A DNA stretch of 13,655 nt, taken from positions 1 to 13,655 of the forward strand of contig JAISOR010000276.1 of assembly GCA_031275535.1 (NCBI GenBank). The letters are read 5' to 3'. How positions within the stretch are numbered: position 1 is the stretch's first letter; each line of letters opens with the position of its first letter. Source of the stretch: Treponema sp. Its GTDB lineage: Bacteria; Spirochaetota; Spirochaetia; Treponematales; Breznakiellaceae. The notes beneath the pieces are model-generated. The model did no database searches, was not told the origin of the DNA, and saw only the letters and a program-made list of their open reading frames with translations. Positions 1 through 8,644 of this stretch are shown here, one piece after another. A program made the translations under genes and the position numbers.

Positions 1-200
1 CTTTTTCTTATGGGTTTCCCTTTTCCGGGGTCCCGCCCTGTTACCGGTGTTCCCAAAACACGCTCAATGTTTCGCGTGCCGTTTTGGGCGGGCCGCTTTT
101 AGATGTTCCGCCCAGGCCATTTTTTTTGTCTATGGGTGAAAATACGGTGGAATATTTTATCGCTTCCTGGTATGATGCCCTATCATATTCGGAGTTATCA
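1..200 (+). promoter_or_regulatory. argG leader / upstream region with inverted repeats
   Basis: No convincing gene is seen in these 200 bases. They hold three structured spots. First, an 8-bp inverted repeat CCCAAAAC (52-59) / GTTTTGGG (81-88), with ACGC (60-63) / GCGT (74-77) inside it. Second, TGGGCGG (85-91) / CCGCCCA (108-114), followed five bases later by eight T (120-127), which resembles a weak intrinsic terminator. Third, TATGAT (171-176) / ATCATA (182-187), just before the argG ribosome binding site. The first two stems share bases 85-88 and cannot both form. A -10-like TATGAT lies at 171-176, but no good -35 is visible at the right spacing. Whether this is an argG leader or the terminator of an upstream gene cannot be decided from this window. 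Confidence 0.4.
52..114 (+). terminator. Overlapping stem-loops, possible terminator/attenuator
   Basis: The stem TGGGCGG / CCGCCCA (85-91 / 108-114, 16-base loop) is followed by GGCCA and a run of eight T at 120-127, an imperfect intrinsic-terminator layout. The upstream stem CCCAAAAC / GTTTTGGG (52-59 / 81-88) uses the same bases 85-88 and would compete with it. It may terminate the gene to the left, or act as an attenuator for argGH. The five-base gap between stem and T-run weakens the terminator reading. Confidence 0.35.
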
Positions 201-1517
201 ATGAAAAAGAAAATCGTTCTGGCCTATTCCGGCGGACTGGACACCACGGTGATCATCCCCTGGCTCAAGGAAAATTATGACTGCGATATTGTGGCGGTTT
301 GTGTGGACGTGGGGCAGGAGGCGGACTGGAAGGGCATTAAACAGCGGGCCCTGGATACGGGGGCCCTGTCCTGTCATGTGGCGGATGTAAAGAAGGAATA
401 CGTGGAGGACTATGTATGGCCCGCGCTCAAGGCCAACGCCCTCTACGAAGACAAGTACCTTTTGGGCACCTCCACCGCCCGGCCCCTGATCGCCAAGGTC
501 CTGGTAGCTTATGCCCGGAAGGAAAAGGCGGTGGCCATCGCCCATGGCGCTACCGGCAAGGGGAACGACCAGGTCCGCTTTGACCTGGGGATCATGGCCT
601 TTGCGCCGGATCTGGAGATTATCGTCCCCTGGCGGATCTGGGATTTACAGAGCCGGGAGGAGGAGATCGAGTATCTGGAAAAACGGAATATCCCGGTGCC
701 CATGAAAAAGAGCGACTCCTACAGCAGGGACGATAACCTCTGGCATATTTCCCATGAGGGGCTGGAACTGGAAGATCCCGCCAACGAGCCTTCCCTGGAC
801 CGGATGCTCAAGATGACCGTGCCCCCGGAGAAGGCCCCGGACAGGGCGGAATATGTGGAGATTGATTTTGAGCGGGGAATTCCCCGGGCGCTCAACGGCA
901 AAAAAATGGATGGGGTTTCCCTGATTCGGGCCCTCAACAAGATAGGCGGCGCCCACGGGGTGGGCCTGGTGGATCTGGTGGAGAACCGGGTGGTGGGGAT
1001 GAAGAGCCGGGGGGTTTATGAAACCCCCGGGGGAAGCATCCTCTACTATGCCCACGGGGAGTTGGAACACCTCTGCCTGGACCGTCAGACCTATGCCTTT
1101 AAACAGCAGGTGTCCCAGAAGATGGGGGAGGTGATCTACGGCGGCCTCTGGTTTACCCCCCTGCGGGAAAGCCTCTCCGCGTTTGTGGACGCCACCCAGG
1201 AAACCGTCACCGGCAGGGTCCGGCTTAAACTCTACAAGGGTTCCATCAGCGCCGCGGGGATATCCTCTCCCTACTCCCTCTACAATACCAGCATCGCCAG
1301 TTTTACCACCGGCGAACTCTACAACCACGCCGACGCCCGGGGCTTTATCCGGCTCTACGGCCTCCCCGTCCTGGTCCGGGCCCTGATGGAACAGACCGCG
1401 GCCAAGACCAGGCGCGGGGGGAAGAAGGAAAAAGCCGGGGCCCCAGGGTTGCAGCCCGGGGGCCCTTCGGGGACCCTCCTCCCGCCGGACGCCAAGTCCA
1501 AGGGAACCGCGGGCTGA
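201..1517 (+). CDS. argG: Argininosuccinate synthase
   Basis: ATP-dependent ligase joining citrulline and aspartate to argininosuccinate, the penultimate step of arginine synthesis, in the cytoplasm. The N-terminus carries the ATP-pyrophosphatase loop AYSGGLDTT (residues 8-16). [11 protein letters not shown] follows near residue 90, and the family signature [13 protein letters not shown] is at 115-127. The ATG at 201 was chosen because GGAG sits at 191-194 and the protein then begins [12 protein letters not shown] as the family does; an in-frame start at 84 would add 39 residues unlike the family. The conserved core ends near residue 400 (RALMEQ). About 38 further residues, rich in Gly, Pro, Lys and Ala, form a tail not expected in typical ~400-residue homologues; it is encoded by strongly palindromic GC-rich DNA. 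argH starts 31 bases downstream, so the two are very probably co-transcribed. Confidence 0.96.
   Translation: MKKKIVLAYSGGLDTTVIIPWLKENYDCDIVAVCVDVGQEADWKGIKQRALDTGALSCHVADVKKEYVEDYVWPALKANALYEDKYLLGTSTARPLIAKVLVAYARKEKAVAIAHGATGKGNDQVRFDLGIMAFAPDLEIIVPWRIWDLQSREEEIEYLEKRNIPVPMKKSDSYSRDDNLWHISHEGLELEDPANEPSLDRMLKMTVPPEKAPDRAEYVEIDFERGIPRALNGKKMDGVSLIRALNKIGGAHGVGLVDLVENRVVGMKSRGVYETPGGSILYYAHGELEHLCLDRQTYAFKQQVSQKMGEVIYGGLWFTPLRESLSAFVDATQETVTGRVRLKLYKGSISAAGISSPYSLYNTSIASFTTGELYNHADARGFIRLYGLPVLVRALMEQTAAKTRRGGKKEKAGAPGLQPGGPSGTLLPPDAKSKGTAG
1439..1475 (+). repeat. GC-rich inverted repeats inside the argG 3' end
   Basis: GGCCCC (1439-1444) pairs with GGGGCC (1459-1464), and GGGT (1446-1449) with GCCC (1454-1457) around a TGCA loop. 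A second hairpin, GGCCC-TTCG-GGGACC (about 1462-1473), has a UUCG tetraloop and overlaps the first. Both lie in the part of argG that codes for the non-conserved C-terminal tail. They could affect mRNA processing between argG and argH, or be the remnant of a small inserted palindromic element. Confidence 0.45.
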
Positions 1518-1548
1518 GCCCTTAAAGGGGGCAGAGGGGGCGTCATCT

Positions 1549-2961
1549 TTGGAAGACCATGGGGATAAACAGAAAACCACCCGGCTTCTCTGGTCCGGCC
1601 GGTTTGAGGAAAGGCCCGGCGCGGAGGCTTTTGCTTTTCAGGCCTCCATCGCGGTGGACCGCCGTTTTGCCCTGGAGGATATTCGGGGAAGCCGGGCCCA
1701 CGCCATCATGCTGGGGAAACAGGGCCTCATCGACGCCGCCACCGCGGCAGCCCTGGACGCGGAGCTTGCCCGGATCGCCGGGGAACTGGAGTCGGGGGAA
1801 CTCAGCATCGACGCCGGCGCCGAGGATATTCACTCCTTTATAGAGGGGATTCTTACCGAGCGCTTAGGCGATGCGGGCCGTATGGTCCATGCGGGGCGCA
1901 GCCGGAACGATCAGACCGCGGTCGATTTCCGGCTTTACCTCAAAGGCTGCGTACCGGAACTTTGTACCGAGCTTATGGAAACCATCAGGGTTCTTTTGGA
2001 CCAGGGGGAAAAGCACGCCGCATCCATCATGCCGGGCTATACCCACCTCCAGCGGGCCCAGCCGGTAAGCCTGGGGCACCACCTCGTGGCCTGGTGCGCC
2101 GGGCTGGAGCGGGACCTGGGGCGCTTTACCGACGCCCTTGAGCGGCTGGACGAGTGTCCCCTGGGAGCGGGGGCCCTGGCGGGGTCCTCCCTTCCCCTGG
2201 ACCGGGAGGCCGTGGCTTCCGCCCTGGACTTCCGCGGCCCCACCCTCAACTCCATGGATTCCGTGGCGGACCGGGACTTTGCCCTGGAGCTGGCCTCCGC
2301 CTGCGCCATCACCGCGGTACACCTTTCCCGGTTCTGCGAGGATGTGATCATCTGGGCCAGCGAGGAATTTAAGTTTATCGATTTGGCCGAAGCCTGGAGT
2401 ACCGGTTCTTCCATCATGCCCCAAAAAAAGAACCCCGACTTTGCCGAGCTTATCCGGGGTAAGGCGGGCCGGACCACGGGCAACCTGGTATGTCTCCTTA
2501 CCCTCCTCAAGGGGCTTCCCTATGCCTATGACAAGGACCTCCAGGAAGACAAGGAGGCCCTCTTTGACAGCCTGGATACGGTCCGCGCCTGCCTCCGGAT
2601 GTTCCGGGGGATGATGGCCGCCGCCGGGTTTAATACGGATAGAATGGAAGCCGCGTGTACGGGAGGTTTCCTGGAGGCCACCGATGCGGCGGAATACCTG
2701 GTCCGCAAGGGCCTCCCCTTCCGCAGGGCCCACGAAGCCGCGGCCCTGCTGGTCCGGGACTGCCTGGAAGCGGGGCAGCGGAGCATCTCTTCCAGGACCC
2801 TGGAGGAACTCAAGCGCCGGTCAGCGCTTTTTGAGGCGGACATCTACGAGGCCATCAGCCCCGCGGCCTGCCTTGCGGCCCGGAAACTCCCCGGCGGCCC
2901 CGCTCCCGCCGAGGTCCTCCGCCAGATAGAAGTCCTGCGGGCACGGCTCGCGGGGTTCTAA
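1549..2961 (+). CDS. argH: Argininosuccinate lyase
   Basis: Splits argininosuccinate into arginine and fumarate, the last step of arginine synthesis; a cytoplasmic homotetramer of the fumarase/aspartase superfamily. Visible motifs are LWSGRFEE near the N-terminus, AGRSRNDQ around residue 115, [11 protein letters not shown] with the conserved His at 166, and the superfamily signature [12 protein letters not shown] at 286-297 with its catalytic serine loop. The 470-residue length is normal. The start is taken as TTG at 1549, because AGGGGG (1535-1540) lies eight bases upstream and no in-frame ATG occurs before the conserved N-terminal block. It follows argG by 31 bases on the same strand. Its TAA (2959-2961) overlaps the TAG of the convergent nagB, leaving no room for a terminator between them. 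Confidence 0.96.
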   Translation: MEDHGDKQKTTRLLWSGRFEERPGAEAFAFQASIAVDRRFALEDIRGSRAHAIMLGKQGLIDAATAAALDAELARIAGELESGELSIDAGAEDIHSFIEGILTERLGDAGRMVHAGRSRNDQTAVDFRLYLKGCVPELCTELMETIRVLLDQGEKHAASIMPGYTHLQRAQPVSLGHHLVAWCAGLERDLGRFTDALERLDECPLGAGALAGSSLPLDREAVASALDFRGPTLNSMDSVADRDFALELASACAITAVHLSRFCEDVIIWASEEFKFIDLAEAWSTGSSIMPQKKNPDFAELIRGKAGRTTGNLVCLLTLLKGLPYAYDKDLQEDKEALFDSLDTVRACLRMFRGMMAAAGFNTDRMEAACTGGFLEATDAAEYLVRKGLPFRRAHEAAALLVRDCLEAGQRSISSRTLEELKRRSALFEADIYEAISPAACLAARKLPGGPAPAEVLRQIEVLRARLAGF

Positions 2962-3743
2962 AGCCCTTCGATATCCTTAAAGTAGCGGACCGTTCCTACC
3001 TTTAGCTCGCTGGTGGCCGCTTCGTCGCAGACAATGATGGCCCGGGGGTGCATTTGCAGACAGGAAAGGGTCCACATGTGGTTAATCCCCCCTTCGACCG
3101 AAGCCTGGAGGGCCCGGGCCTTGCCGTGGCCGCAGACCATGATAAGCACCTCCCGGGCGTCGGTAACGGTAGCCACCCCCACGGTAAGGGCGGTGGAGGG
3201 GACCTTTTGCGGGTCTCCCCCAAAGAAGCGGGCGTTGGCGATCCGGGTATCCGTGGTAAGGGTTTTTATCCTGGTCCGGGAATGCAGGGAAGAGCCGGGT
3301 TCGTTAAAGGCGATATGCCCGTCGGCGCCCATGCCGCCCAGGAACAGTTCTATCCCGCCGCAGGCGGCGATCCGCTCCTCGTAGGATCGGCATTCCTCTT
3401 CGGGATCCGCCGCCATGCCGTTCAGGATGTTGACGTTTTTTTTGTTGATGTCAACGTGGCGGAAAAAATTATCCCACATAAAACGGTGATAACTCTGGGG
3501 ATGTTCCCCATCGAGCCCTACATATTCATCCATATTGAAGGTGACCACCTGGGCAAAGGAGACCTTTCCCTCTTTATAGAGCCCGATAAGTTCCCGGTAA
3601 ATTCCCAGGGGGCTGGACCCGGTGGGGAGGCCCAGCACAAAGGGCCGGTCTTCCCGGGGTTTGAACGCGTTGATGCGATCCGCAATGTACTGTGCCGCCC
3701 AACGGCTGGCATCATCGTAGTTTTCGTGAATAATAAGACGCAT
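2958..3743 (-). CDS. nagB: Glucosamine-6-phosphate deaminase
   Basis: Converts glucosamine-6-phosphate to fructose-6-phosphate and ammonia, feeding amino sugars into glycolysis. The 261-residue protein keeps the E. coli NagB active-site numbering: Asp72 in NMDEYVGL, and Asp141, His143 and Glu148 in [14 protein letters not shown]. The phosphate-binding [11 protein letters not shown] is at 39-49. The ATG at 3743 is preceded by GGAGG about five bases upstream. It is the second gene after nagA, 38 bases downstream of it, and almost certainly in the same transcript. Its stop codon overlaps that of convergent argH. The protein ends soon after the catalytic core, so the C-terminal allosteric region of the E. 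coli enzyme may be shortened; this is inferred from length only. Confidence 0.96.
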   Translation of the reverse strand: MRLIIHENYDDASRWAAQYIADRINAFKPREDRPFVLGLPTGSSPLGIYRELIGLYKEGKVSFAQVVTFNMDEYVGLDGEHPQSYHRFMWDNFFRHVDINKKNVNILNGMAADPEEECRSYEERIAACGGIELFLGGMGADGHIAFNEPGSSLHSRTRIKTLTTDTRIANARFFGGDPQKVPSTALTVGVATVTDAREVLIMVCGHGKARALQASVEGGINHMWTLSCLQMHPRAIIVCDEAATSELKVGTVRYFKDIEGL

Positions 3744-3781
3744 GGTTCCTCCAAAATTAGTATGTACGATTTAAAACCGCA

Positions 3782-4951
3782 TCACAGATTGTTATATTTG
3801 ATAATTCCCCCGGCCACGGTTATCAGCACCTGGTAGTCCCTGTCAAAGACCACCACATCCGCGTCGTTTCCCGGAATAATAGTTCCCTTCCGGTTATACC
3901 GCATTACCTGGGCGGGGTTGGAACTGGCGGTTTTTACCGCATCCTCCAGGCTGAACCCAAAGGATACCAGATTTTCAATTCCCCGGATCATGGTTAGCCC
4001 CGAACCGGCGATAACGTCATCCATCTTCCGGTGGAATACCCCGTCGTGAAAGATCACCTCTTCCCCGTTGGCAAAAAAGGGTCCCGCCGCCTGTTCCGTG
4101 GGTTTAAGCCCGTCGGTGACCAGTACGATCTTGTCGATGGGCTTGTCCCGCCGGAGCAGTTTAAAGAGGTCGGGATGCACATGGCAGCCGTCGGCGATGA
4201 TCTCGCAGGACATTTCGGGATGGATCAGGATGGTCCCCACCGCGTTGGGGTTCCGGTGATCCAGTTTACTCATGGCGTTAAAGAGATGGGTCGAATGGAG
4301 AATCCCCGCCTGCATCCCCTCCACCATGTTTTCGTACCTGGCGTCCGTATGGCCCGCCTGGAGGATAATCCCCTTTTTGATGCAGAACAGGGCCAGTTCC
4401 CGCATACCCTTTAGTTCCGGCGCCACCGTCATATTGACGATATGCCCCTCCGCCGCGGCCCAAAGCTGTTCCATAAAGGGAATATCCACCAGTTTAAGGG
4501 TTTCGGGCCTCTGGACCCCCAGACGATCCGGGGAAAGGAAGGGGCCCTCCAGGTGGAGCCCCATGATCCGGGCCCCGGGCTCCCGGCCGATGGCGGCGGC
4601 CACATTGGACACCGCCTTGAGCATTTCTTCCGGTTCCGACGGGTAGAGGGTCGGATTAAAGGCGGTAACCCCGAATTGGCTCAGCAGCCGGGACATTTCG
4701 ATCATCGAATCGGTGGAGGCATCCTCGGTGCCGTAGCCGCCGAAGCCGTGTATATGGGTATCGATCAAACCCGGGGCTATATAGGACTCACCGACGTCGA
4801 TAATCTTTACATCCGGGCTAAAATGTTTCTGCTCAAAACGTTTTTTTGAAAAAACATCCGCAATTACGCCGCCTTCGATCAGTACCGCGCAGTGTTCCAT
4901 CGCGGCAAAACCGGTCATCACGGTTCCGTTATGCAGACAAATAGGGGTCAT
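3782..4951 (-). CDS. nagA: N-acetylglucosamine-6-phosphate deacetylase
   Basis: Removes the acetyl group from N-acetylglucosamine-6-phosphate, giving the substrate of NagB; a metal-dependent amidohydrolase-superfamily TIM barrel. The 389-residue protein shows DTHIHG (His66, His68), the metal ligand Glu135 in HLEGPF, His201 in GHTDA, His222 in THLFNAM, the DGCHVHP block (254-260) and the catalytic Asp280 in LVTDG. The C-terminal GNDADVVVFDRD is typical of the small beta domain that follows the barrel in this superfamily. The ATG at 4951 has GAGGAG about six bases upstream. It forms a two-gene unit with nagB. A good promoter (TTGTGA, 17 bases, TATATT) lies just upstream, overlapping the end of fprA, so nagAB need not depend on fprA transcription. 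Likely substrates are cell-wall amino sugars or chitin breakdown products. Confidence 0.96.
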   Translation of the reverse strand: MTPICLHNGTVMTGFAAMEHCAVLIEGGVIADVFSKKRFEQKHFSPDVKIIDVGESYIAPGLIDTHIHGFGGYGTEDASTDSMIEMSRLLSQFGVTAFNPTLYPSEPEEMLKAVSNVAAAIGREPGARIMGLHLEGPFLSPDRLGVQRPETLKLVDIPFMEQLWAAAEGHIVNMTVAPELKGMRELALFCIKKGIILQAGHTDARYENMVEGMQAGILHSTHLFNAMSKLDHRNPNAVGTILIHPEMSCEIIADGCHVHPDLFKLLRRDKPIDKIVLVTDGLKPTEQAAGPFFANGEEVIFHDGVFHRKMDDVIAGSGLTMIRGIENLVSFGFSLEDAVKTASSNPAQVMRYNRKGTIIPGNDADVVVFDRDYQVLITVAGGIIKYNNL

Positions 4952-4978
4952 ACAAGCTCCTCATTCTGTTCTACCTTT

Positions 4979-5007
4979 AATATAATGAAACCCCGTCTTT
5001 TTCACAA
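4979..5007 (-). promoter_or_regulatory. Candidate sigma-70 promoter for nagAB
   Basis: Read on the minus strand, TTGTGA (5002-5007) and TATATT (4979-4984) are 17 bases apart, 28 bases before the nagA start. The -35 hexamer overlaps the fprA stop codon (5002-5004). No obvious NagC- or GntR-type operator was recognised around it. Confidence 0.5.
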
Positions 5008-6216
5008 ACGCTTGATCAACCCCGCCAGTTTCCGGCCCCCTTCCTCCAGGGCGGCCAGGTCCTCCGCGGTGGGGGAACCGGCCCATTCGATAGGTTCCAG
5101 GTTGTTCCACTTGAGACCTTCCACCGCCGCCTCGTAGTCCTTCCTGGCCCCCCCGGCCCAGCCCCAGGAGCCGATCCTCAGCGCGGTCTTGCCGCTTATA
5201 TGTTTGCGGCGGAAGATGTCCAATACATAGGCCATGGGGGGGAACATGGCGTATTCATAACTCGGCATGGCCAGGACCAGGCCCGTGCTTTTATAGGCAT
5301 CGGCCAGCACATAGGAAACATTGTCATCCGGCACCCGGTGTATGCTGTAGGGAACGCCCTCCCTCTCTATACCCCGGATCACCGCATCCAGGCCCTCTTT
5401 GGTGTTCCCGTACATGGAGCCCCAAATGACGGCGATCTCCTTCTCCGCGGGCCCCTTGGCGTAGGACGCGTATTTTAGATAACGGTCGACTATTTTTTGC
5501 GGCTCCTTCCGCCATACCATGCCGTGGCTTGGGGCTATACACCGGATATCCAGGCCCTTGAGCTTCTGTACTCCCCGTTCCACAAAAACCGAAAAGGAAG
5601 AAACGATATTGGCGTAATAGCGGAGGCATTCCTTTTCAAAAAAATCATGCTCCCCTGGGGTAAATTCATCGTCAAAGACCTTTTCCCCCAGGGCGCCGAA
5701 GGCCCCAAAGGCGTCACAGGTAAAAAGGGTCCCCGATTGGGCTTCCCAGGTGACCATTGTTTCGGGCCAGTGGATATTGGGGGTCTCGAAGAAGGTCAGA
5801 ACCTTCCCCTGCCCCAGATCCAGGGTTTCCCCATCCTTTACCGTCCTAAGCCCTTTATCTATGTGATAAAAGGATTTTACCAGATTTATGCCCTTCGCGG
5901 TGGCGATAATCTCCGCCCGGGGGTTCCGCTCCCGGAATTCCCGGAGCCATCCCGTATGATCCGGTTCCAGATGGTTCAGCACAAGGTAATGGATCTGGTC
6001 AAAGCCTATGCCGATGGCGTCCAGGGCTTCCTCCACCTGCCTGGGAGCTTCCGACCAGTCCCGGATCAGGTCGATCAGGGCGATCTTTTCCCCCCGTACC
6101 ACGTATGAATTGAGGGAAACCCCCTGGGGAATAGGCCAGATTCCCTCAAAAAGATCGGTTGTTTCAATATCCGCATGGATACAATAAACAGAGTTTGAAA
6201 TAAGCGGCGCCTTCAT
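5002..6216 (-). CDS. fprA: Flavodiiron protein (A-type; rubredoxin:oxygen/NO oxidoreductase)
   Basis: Soluble enzyme that reduces oxygen to water, and often NO to N2O, with electrons usually from rubredoxin; it protects anaerobes from oxygen or NO. Residues 1-250 form the metallo-beta-lactamase-like diiron domain with all six expected ligands visible: His82, Glu84 and Asp86 in NHLEPDH, His149, Asp168 in TCDAFGAFG, and His231 in PSHG. From about residue 260 a flavodoxin domain follows, with the FMN loop WGSMYGNT and MPSYEYAMFPPM. The 404-residue length is standard for class A, with no C-terminal rubredoxin or flavin reductase fusion. No rubredoxin gene is in the window. The ATG at 6216 has AGGAG upstream. 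It heads the minus-strand block before nagA, with its own promoter in the divergent region. Confidence 0.93.
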   Translation of the reverse strand: MKAPLISNSVYCIHADIETTDLFEGIWPIPQGVSLNSYVVRGEKIALIDLIRDWSEAPRQVEEALDAIGIGFDQIHYLVLNHLEPDHTGWLREFRERNPRAEIIATAKGINLVKSFYHIDKGLRTVKDGETLDLGQGKVLTFFETPNIHWPETMVTWEAQSGTLFTCDAFGAFGALGEKVFDDEFTPGEHDFFEKECLRYYANIVSSFSVFVERGVQKLKGLDIRCIAPSHGMVWRKEPQKIVDRYLKYASYAKGPAEKEIAVIWGSMYGNTKEGLDAVIRGIEREGVPYSIHRVPDDNVSYVLADAYKSTGLVLAMPSYEYAMFPPMAYVLDIFRRKHISGKTALRIGSWGWAGGARKDYEAAVEGLKWNNLEPIEWAGSPTAEDLAALEEGGRKLAGLIKRL

Positions 6217-6252
6217 GCATACTCCTTGTCAGAGAATAGATACCTTACCATA

Positions 6253-6280
6253 AATATACCCATATAATAATTAGTTACAA
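6253..6280 (-). promoter_or_regulatory. Candidate promoter for fprA
   Basis: On the minus strand TTGTAA (6275-6280) and TATATT (6253-6258) are spaced by 16 bases, ending 36 bases before the fprA start. The region is clearly AT-rich compared with the surrounding genes. It is back to back with the promoter of the diguanylate cyclase gene. Confidence 0.5.
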
Positions 6281-6286
6281 ATGAAA

Positions 6287-6315
6287 TTGAAAGAACTTTT
6301 TCTTTATGGTATCCT
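6287..6315 (+). promoter_or_regulatory. Candidate promoter for the TPR-GAF-GGDEF gene
   Basis: TTGAAA (6287-6292), a 17-base spacer and TATCCT (6310-6315) lie 27 bases before the ATG at 6343. The -35 is only six bases from the -35 of the divergent fprA promoter, so one regulator could act on both. Confidence 0.5.
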
Positions 6316-6342
6316 ATCCCTTAATATTTCACCGGAGTAATA

Positions 6343-8571
6343 ATGAAAGACAATAAGACCGGTAATGGTATCCTGGAAAGGGACGTTCATAAAACTATAG
6401 ACGATTATATACAAAAATCCCTTGAGAGCTGCCGTTCCAATCCCTCCGAGGCCTCAAACCTGGCGGAAAGGGCTTCCCGATTAGCCGCGGAAATACAGTA
6501 TGAGGAGGGGGAAGCGCTGGCGTCCCTGGCTTCCGCCTGGTCGGGGCTTTTCCTTGCCCGTATGGACAGGGCGGAAAAATACGGCATAGAGGCCCTGGCT
6601 TTTTTTTCGGACCGGGATGATAAGCCGAACCAGTCCGGAGCCCTCTTAGCGCTGGGGGGCATTGCCAGGGAGCGGGGCGGGCTGGACGAGGCCTGGGAAT
6701 ACTGCATGAAGGCTATTGACTTAGCCAGAGCCGCGGGCCGCAAGGACCTGGAAGGGATGGCCCTTAATTACCTGAGCGAGGTCATCCGGGATTCCGGGGA
6801 GATCCGGGAGGGGCTTGGGCATCTTCTGGAGGCCGCCGAAGCCATTGGCTCGGTGAAGCGGGATGGGAAAAACCTTATTCAGGCCAATGAAGTGGAGGCC
6901 AGTATATTTATCAATATCGGGGAAGCCTTCATCGCCATGGGGGAAATCGACGCCGCCCAGGGATACCTGGAACTGGCCCGCTCCTTTGCCGAACAGTCCA
7001 CGGACGCCAGCCTGCTGGCGGAACTGTACAAACACCGGGCCCTTATTGCCCGGCAGGGGCAGCGTCCGGATGAGGCCAAGGAATTCCTGCGTAAGGCCTT
7101 TGAGGCGTCGAAAAACACCGGACAAATATTGACCCTAAAGGCGGTTGAACTGGCCCAGGTCGATCTGTATCTGGATGAAGGGAAATACGGGGAAGCGGTT
7201 GATCTGCTGGATCTGACCATCCGGGACTGCGAGGAATACGGCCTTATCCCCAAACTGGCCGAGGGGCTTCGCTTACGGTCCCGGGCCCAGGAAGCCCTGG
7301 GCTGTTTTGCCCAGGCCCTGGCGGATTATAAGCAGTACCACCGGATTCTGGCAAATATTAACGCCGGCGAGGCCGCCAGGAAGTCCCGGCTGGCCCGGAT
7401 TCAATTTGAGGTAGAACAGGTCCGGCAGGAAGCGGAACTGCACCGCCGGCGTAACAAGGAACTGGCGGAGCATCAAACCCGGCTTGAAAAAACCAACAAT
7501 ATGCTGGAAGCGGTGATGGAAATCGGCAAGGTTATCATTTCTTCCCTGGATATTGAGACCGTCGCATGGACTGCCAATGAGAATTTGTCCAAATTGATGG
7601 ACGCCAATGAATTTTGCCTGGCCCTGAAGAACGAACGGCAGGCTACCGTAGAGTTCATACTCATCCTGCGGGACGGTAAACGCATGGCCCCCTTCAGCGT
7701 CCCCCTGGGGGATGAGAATAGTTATGCCTGCTGGGTTATCCGTAATGAGCAGGCCGTTAAGCTTAATAATGTTAAGAAGGAATATAAAAACTATGTCAAA
7801 AACCATACCAGCGTTTCGGGTAAAAAAATCGGCGCCGTCCTCTACTGCCCCCTGATCATGAACGGTAAGGTCATGGGCGCCATGGGCCTCGCCAGCGCCC
7901 AGGGAGACGCCTATACCGATGAGGATGTGCGGTTCATCTCCTCCCTGGGAACCTTTATTGCGGTTGCCATAGGAAACAGCCGAAACCATGCGGAACTCCT
8001 CTGGCTCAATAAGGAGCTGAAAAACGAAAAGGCCGCCCTGGAAAAGCTGACCAACGAAATGACCATGATTGCCAACCACGATTCCCTTACGGGGCTGCCG
8101 AACCGGCTCCTGTTGGACGAACTATTTTCCAAAACCGTTCTCCAGGCCCGCCGCCATAACCGGTATTTTGGGGTTATGTTCCTGGATCTGGATAATTTTA
8201 AACCCATTAATGATACCTACGGACACCATGTTGGGGATGAGGCCCTTATTGAGGTATCAAAACGGCTCAAAAGCGTCCTGCGGTCTTCGGATATTATTGC
8301 CCGGATTGGGGGGGATGAATTTGTCGTCATCGTAGAGGACCTGGAAAACAGCGAATCCGCGACGCGCATTGCCAAAAAACTGATAGGCACCCTCACCCTG
8401 CCCATGAACCTGGCCGGAAACACCTGCACCCTGGGGGTCTCCATCGGCATAGCCATGTACCCCGGAGACGGGGAAAGTGCCCGGGATCTGTACCGCCATG
8501 CCGACGAGGCCATGTACGCTGTTAAAAAGAGGGGGAAAAACGGATACGCCTTTACCGCTAAACAGGCTTAA
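6343..8571 (+). CDS. TPR-GAF-GGDEF diguanylate cyclase
   Basis: Predicted cytoplasmic sensor that makes cyclic di-GMP from two GTP. Residues about 20-340 are helical repeats of TPR type (for example the Ala/Gly-rich helices around residues 110-130 and 180-260). A charged coiled coil follows (about 345-390), then a GAF domain (about 395-546), a second short coiled coil (about 548-575) and a GGDEF domain (about 576-735). The catalytic motif is intact (GGDEF 656-660) and is preceded by the product-inhibition site RSSD (647-650) at the canonical five-residue spacing. DLDNFKPINDTYGHHVGDEAL, the substrate-binding stretch, is also present. No signal peptide, membrane segment or EAL/HD-GYP domain is seen. 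The ATG at 6343 has CGGAG at 6333-6337. It converges with a CheY-like gene 73 bases downstream. The signal bound by the GAF domain is unknown. Confidence 0.92.
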   Translation: MKDNKTGNGILERDVHKTIDDYIQKSLESCRSNPSEASNLAERASRLAAEIQYEEGEALASLASAWSGLFLARMDRAEKYGIEALAFFSDRDDKPNQSGALLALGGIARERGGLDEAWEYCMKAIDLARAAGRKDLEGMALNYLSEVIRDSGEIREGLGHLLEAAEAIGSVKRDGKNLIQANEVEASIFINIGEAFIAMGEIDAAQGYLELARSFAEQSTDASLLAELYKHRALIARQGQRPDEAKEFLRKAFEASKNTGQILTLKAVELAQVDLYLDEGKYGEAVDLLDLTIRDCEEYGLIPKLAEGLRLRSRAQEALGCFAQALADYKQYHRILANINAGEAARKSRLARIQFEVEQVRQEAELHRRRNKELAEHQTRLEKTNNMLEAVMEIGKVIISSLDIETVAWTANENLSKLMDANEFCLALKNERQATVEFILILRDGKRMAPFSVPLGDENSYACWVIRNEQAVKLNNVKKEYKNYVKNHTSVSGKKIGAVLYCPLIMNGKVMGAMGLASAQGDAYTDEDVRFISSLGTFIAVAIGNSRNHAELLWLNKELKNEKAALEKLTNEMTMIANHDSLTGLPNRLLLDELFSKTVLQARRHNRYFGVMFLDLDNFKPINDTYGHHVGDEALIEVSKRLKSVLRSSDIIARIGGDEFVVIVEDLENSESATRIAKKLIGTLTLPMNLAGNTCTLGVSIGIAMYPGDGESARDLYRHADEAMYAVKKRGKNGYAFTAKQA

Positions 8572-8613
8572 TGCAAGGACTAAAGGAGCCTTCCTGCGGG
8601 GAAAAACAGTGCC

Positions 8614-8643
8614 AAAATCCGGCATTCCTGAACCGTTCCGGAT
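8614..8643 (-). terminator. Weak candidate terminator downstream of the response regulator
   Basis: ATCCGG (8617-8622) and CCGGAT (8638-8643) form a 6-bp stem with a 15-base loop in the 73-base gap between the two convergent genes. Read on the minus strand the stem is followed by a short T stretch (8614-8616). No T-run follows on the plus strand, so the diguanylate cyclase transcript has no clear terminator here. Confidence 0.3.
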
Positions 8644-8644
8644 C

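Noticed and set aside
84..200. Upstream in-frame start for argG, adding 39 residues
   Set aside because: The added sequence does not resemble the family, and the ATG at 201 has a ribosome binding site and gives the canonical N-terminus.
645..1580. Long open minus-strand frame opposite argG
   Set aside because: It is antisense to a clearly conserved gene, has Pro/Gly-rich composition and no recognisable domain; GC-rich codon bias opens such frames.
1864..2733. Long open minus-strand frame opposite argH
   Set aside because: Antisense shadow of argH with no family resemblance and no ribosome binding site.
3048..3836. Open plus-strand frame opposite nagB
   Set aside because: Antisense shadow; nagB matches its family with all catalytic residues.
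7273..8079. Open minus-strand frame opposite the GGDEF gene
   Set aside because: Antisense shadow of the GAF/coiled-coil coding region.
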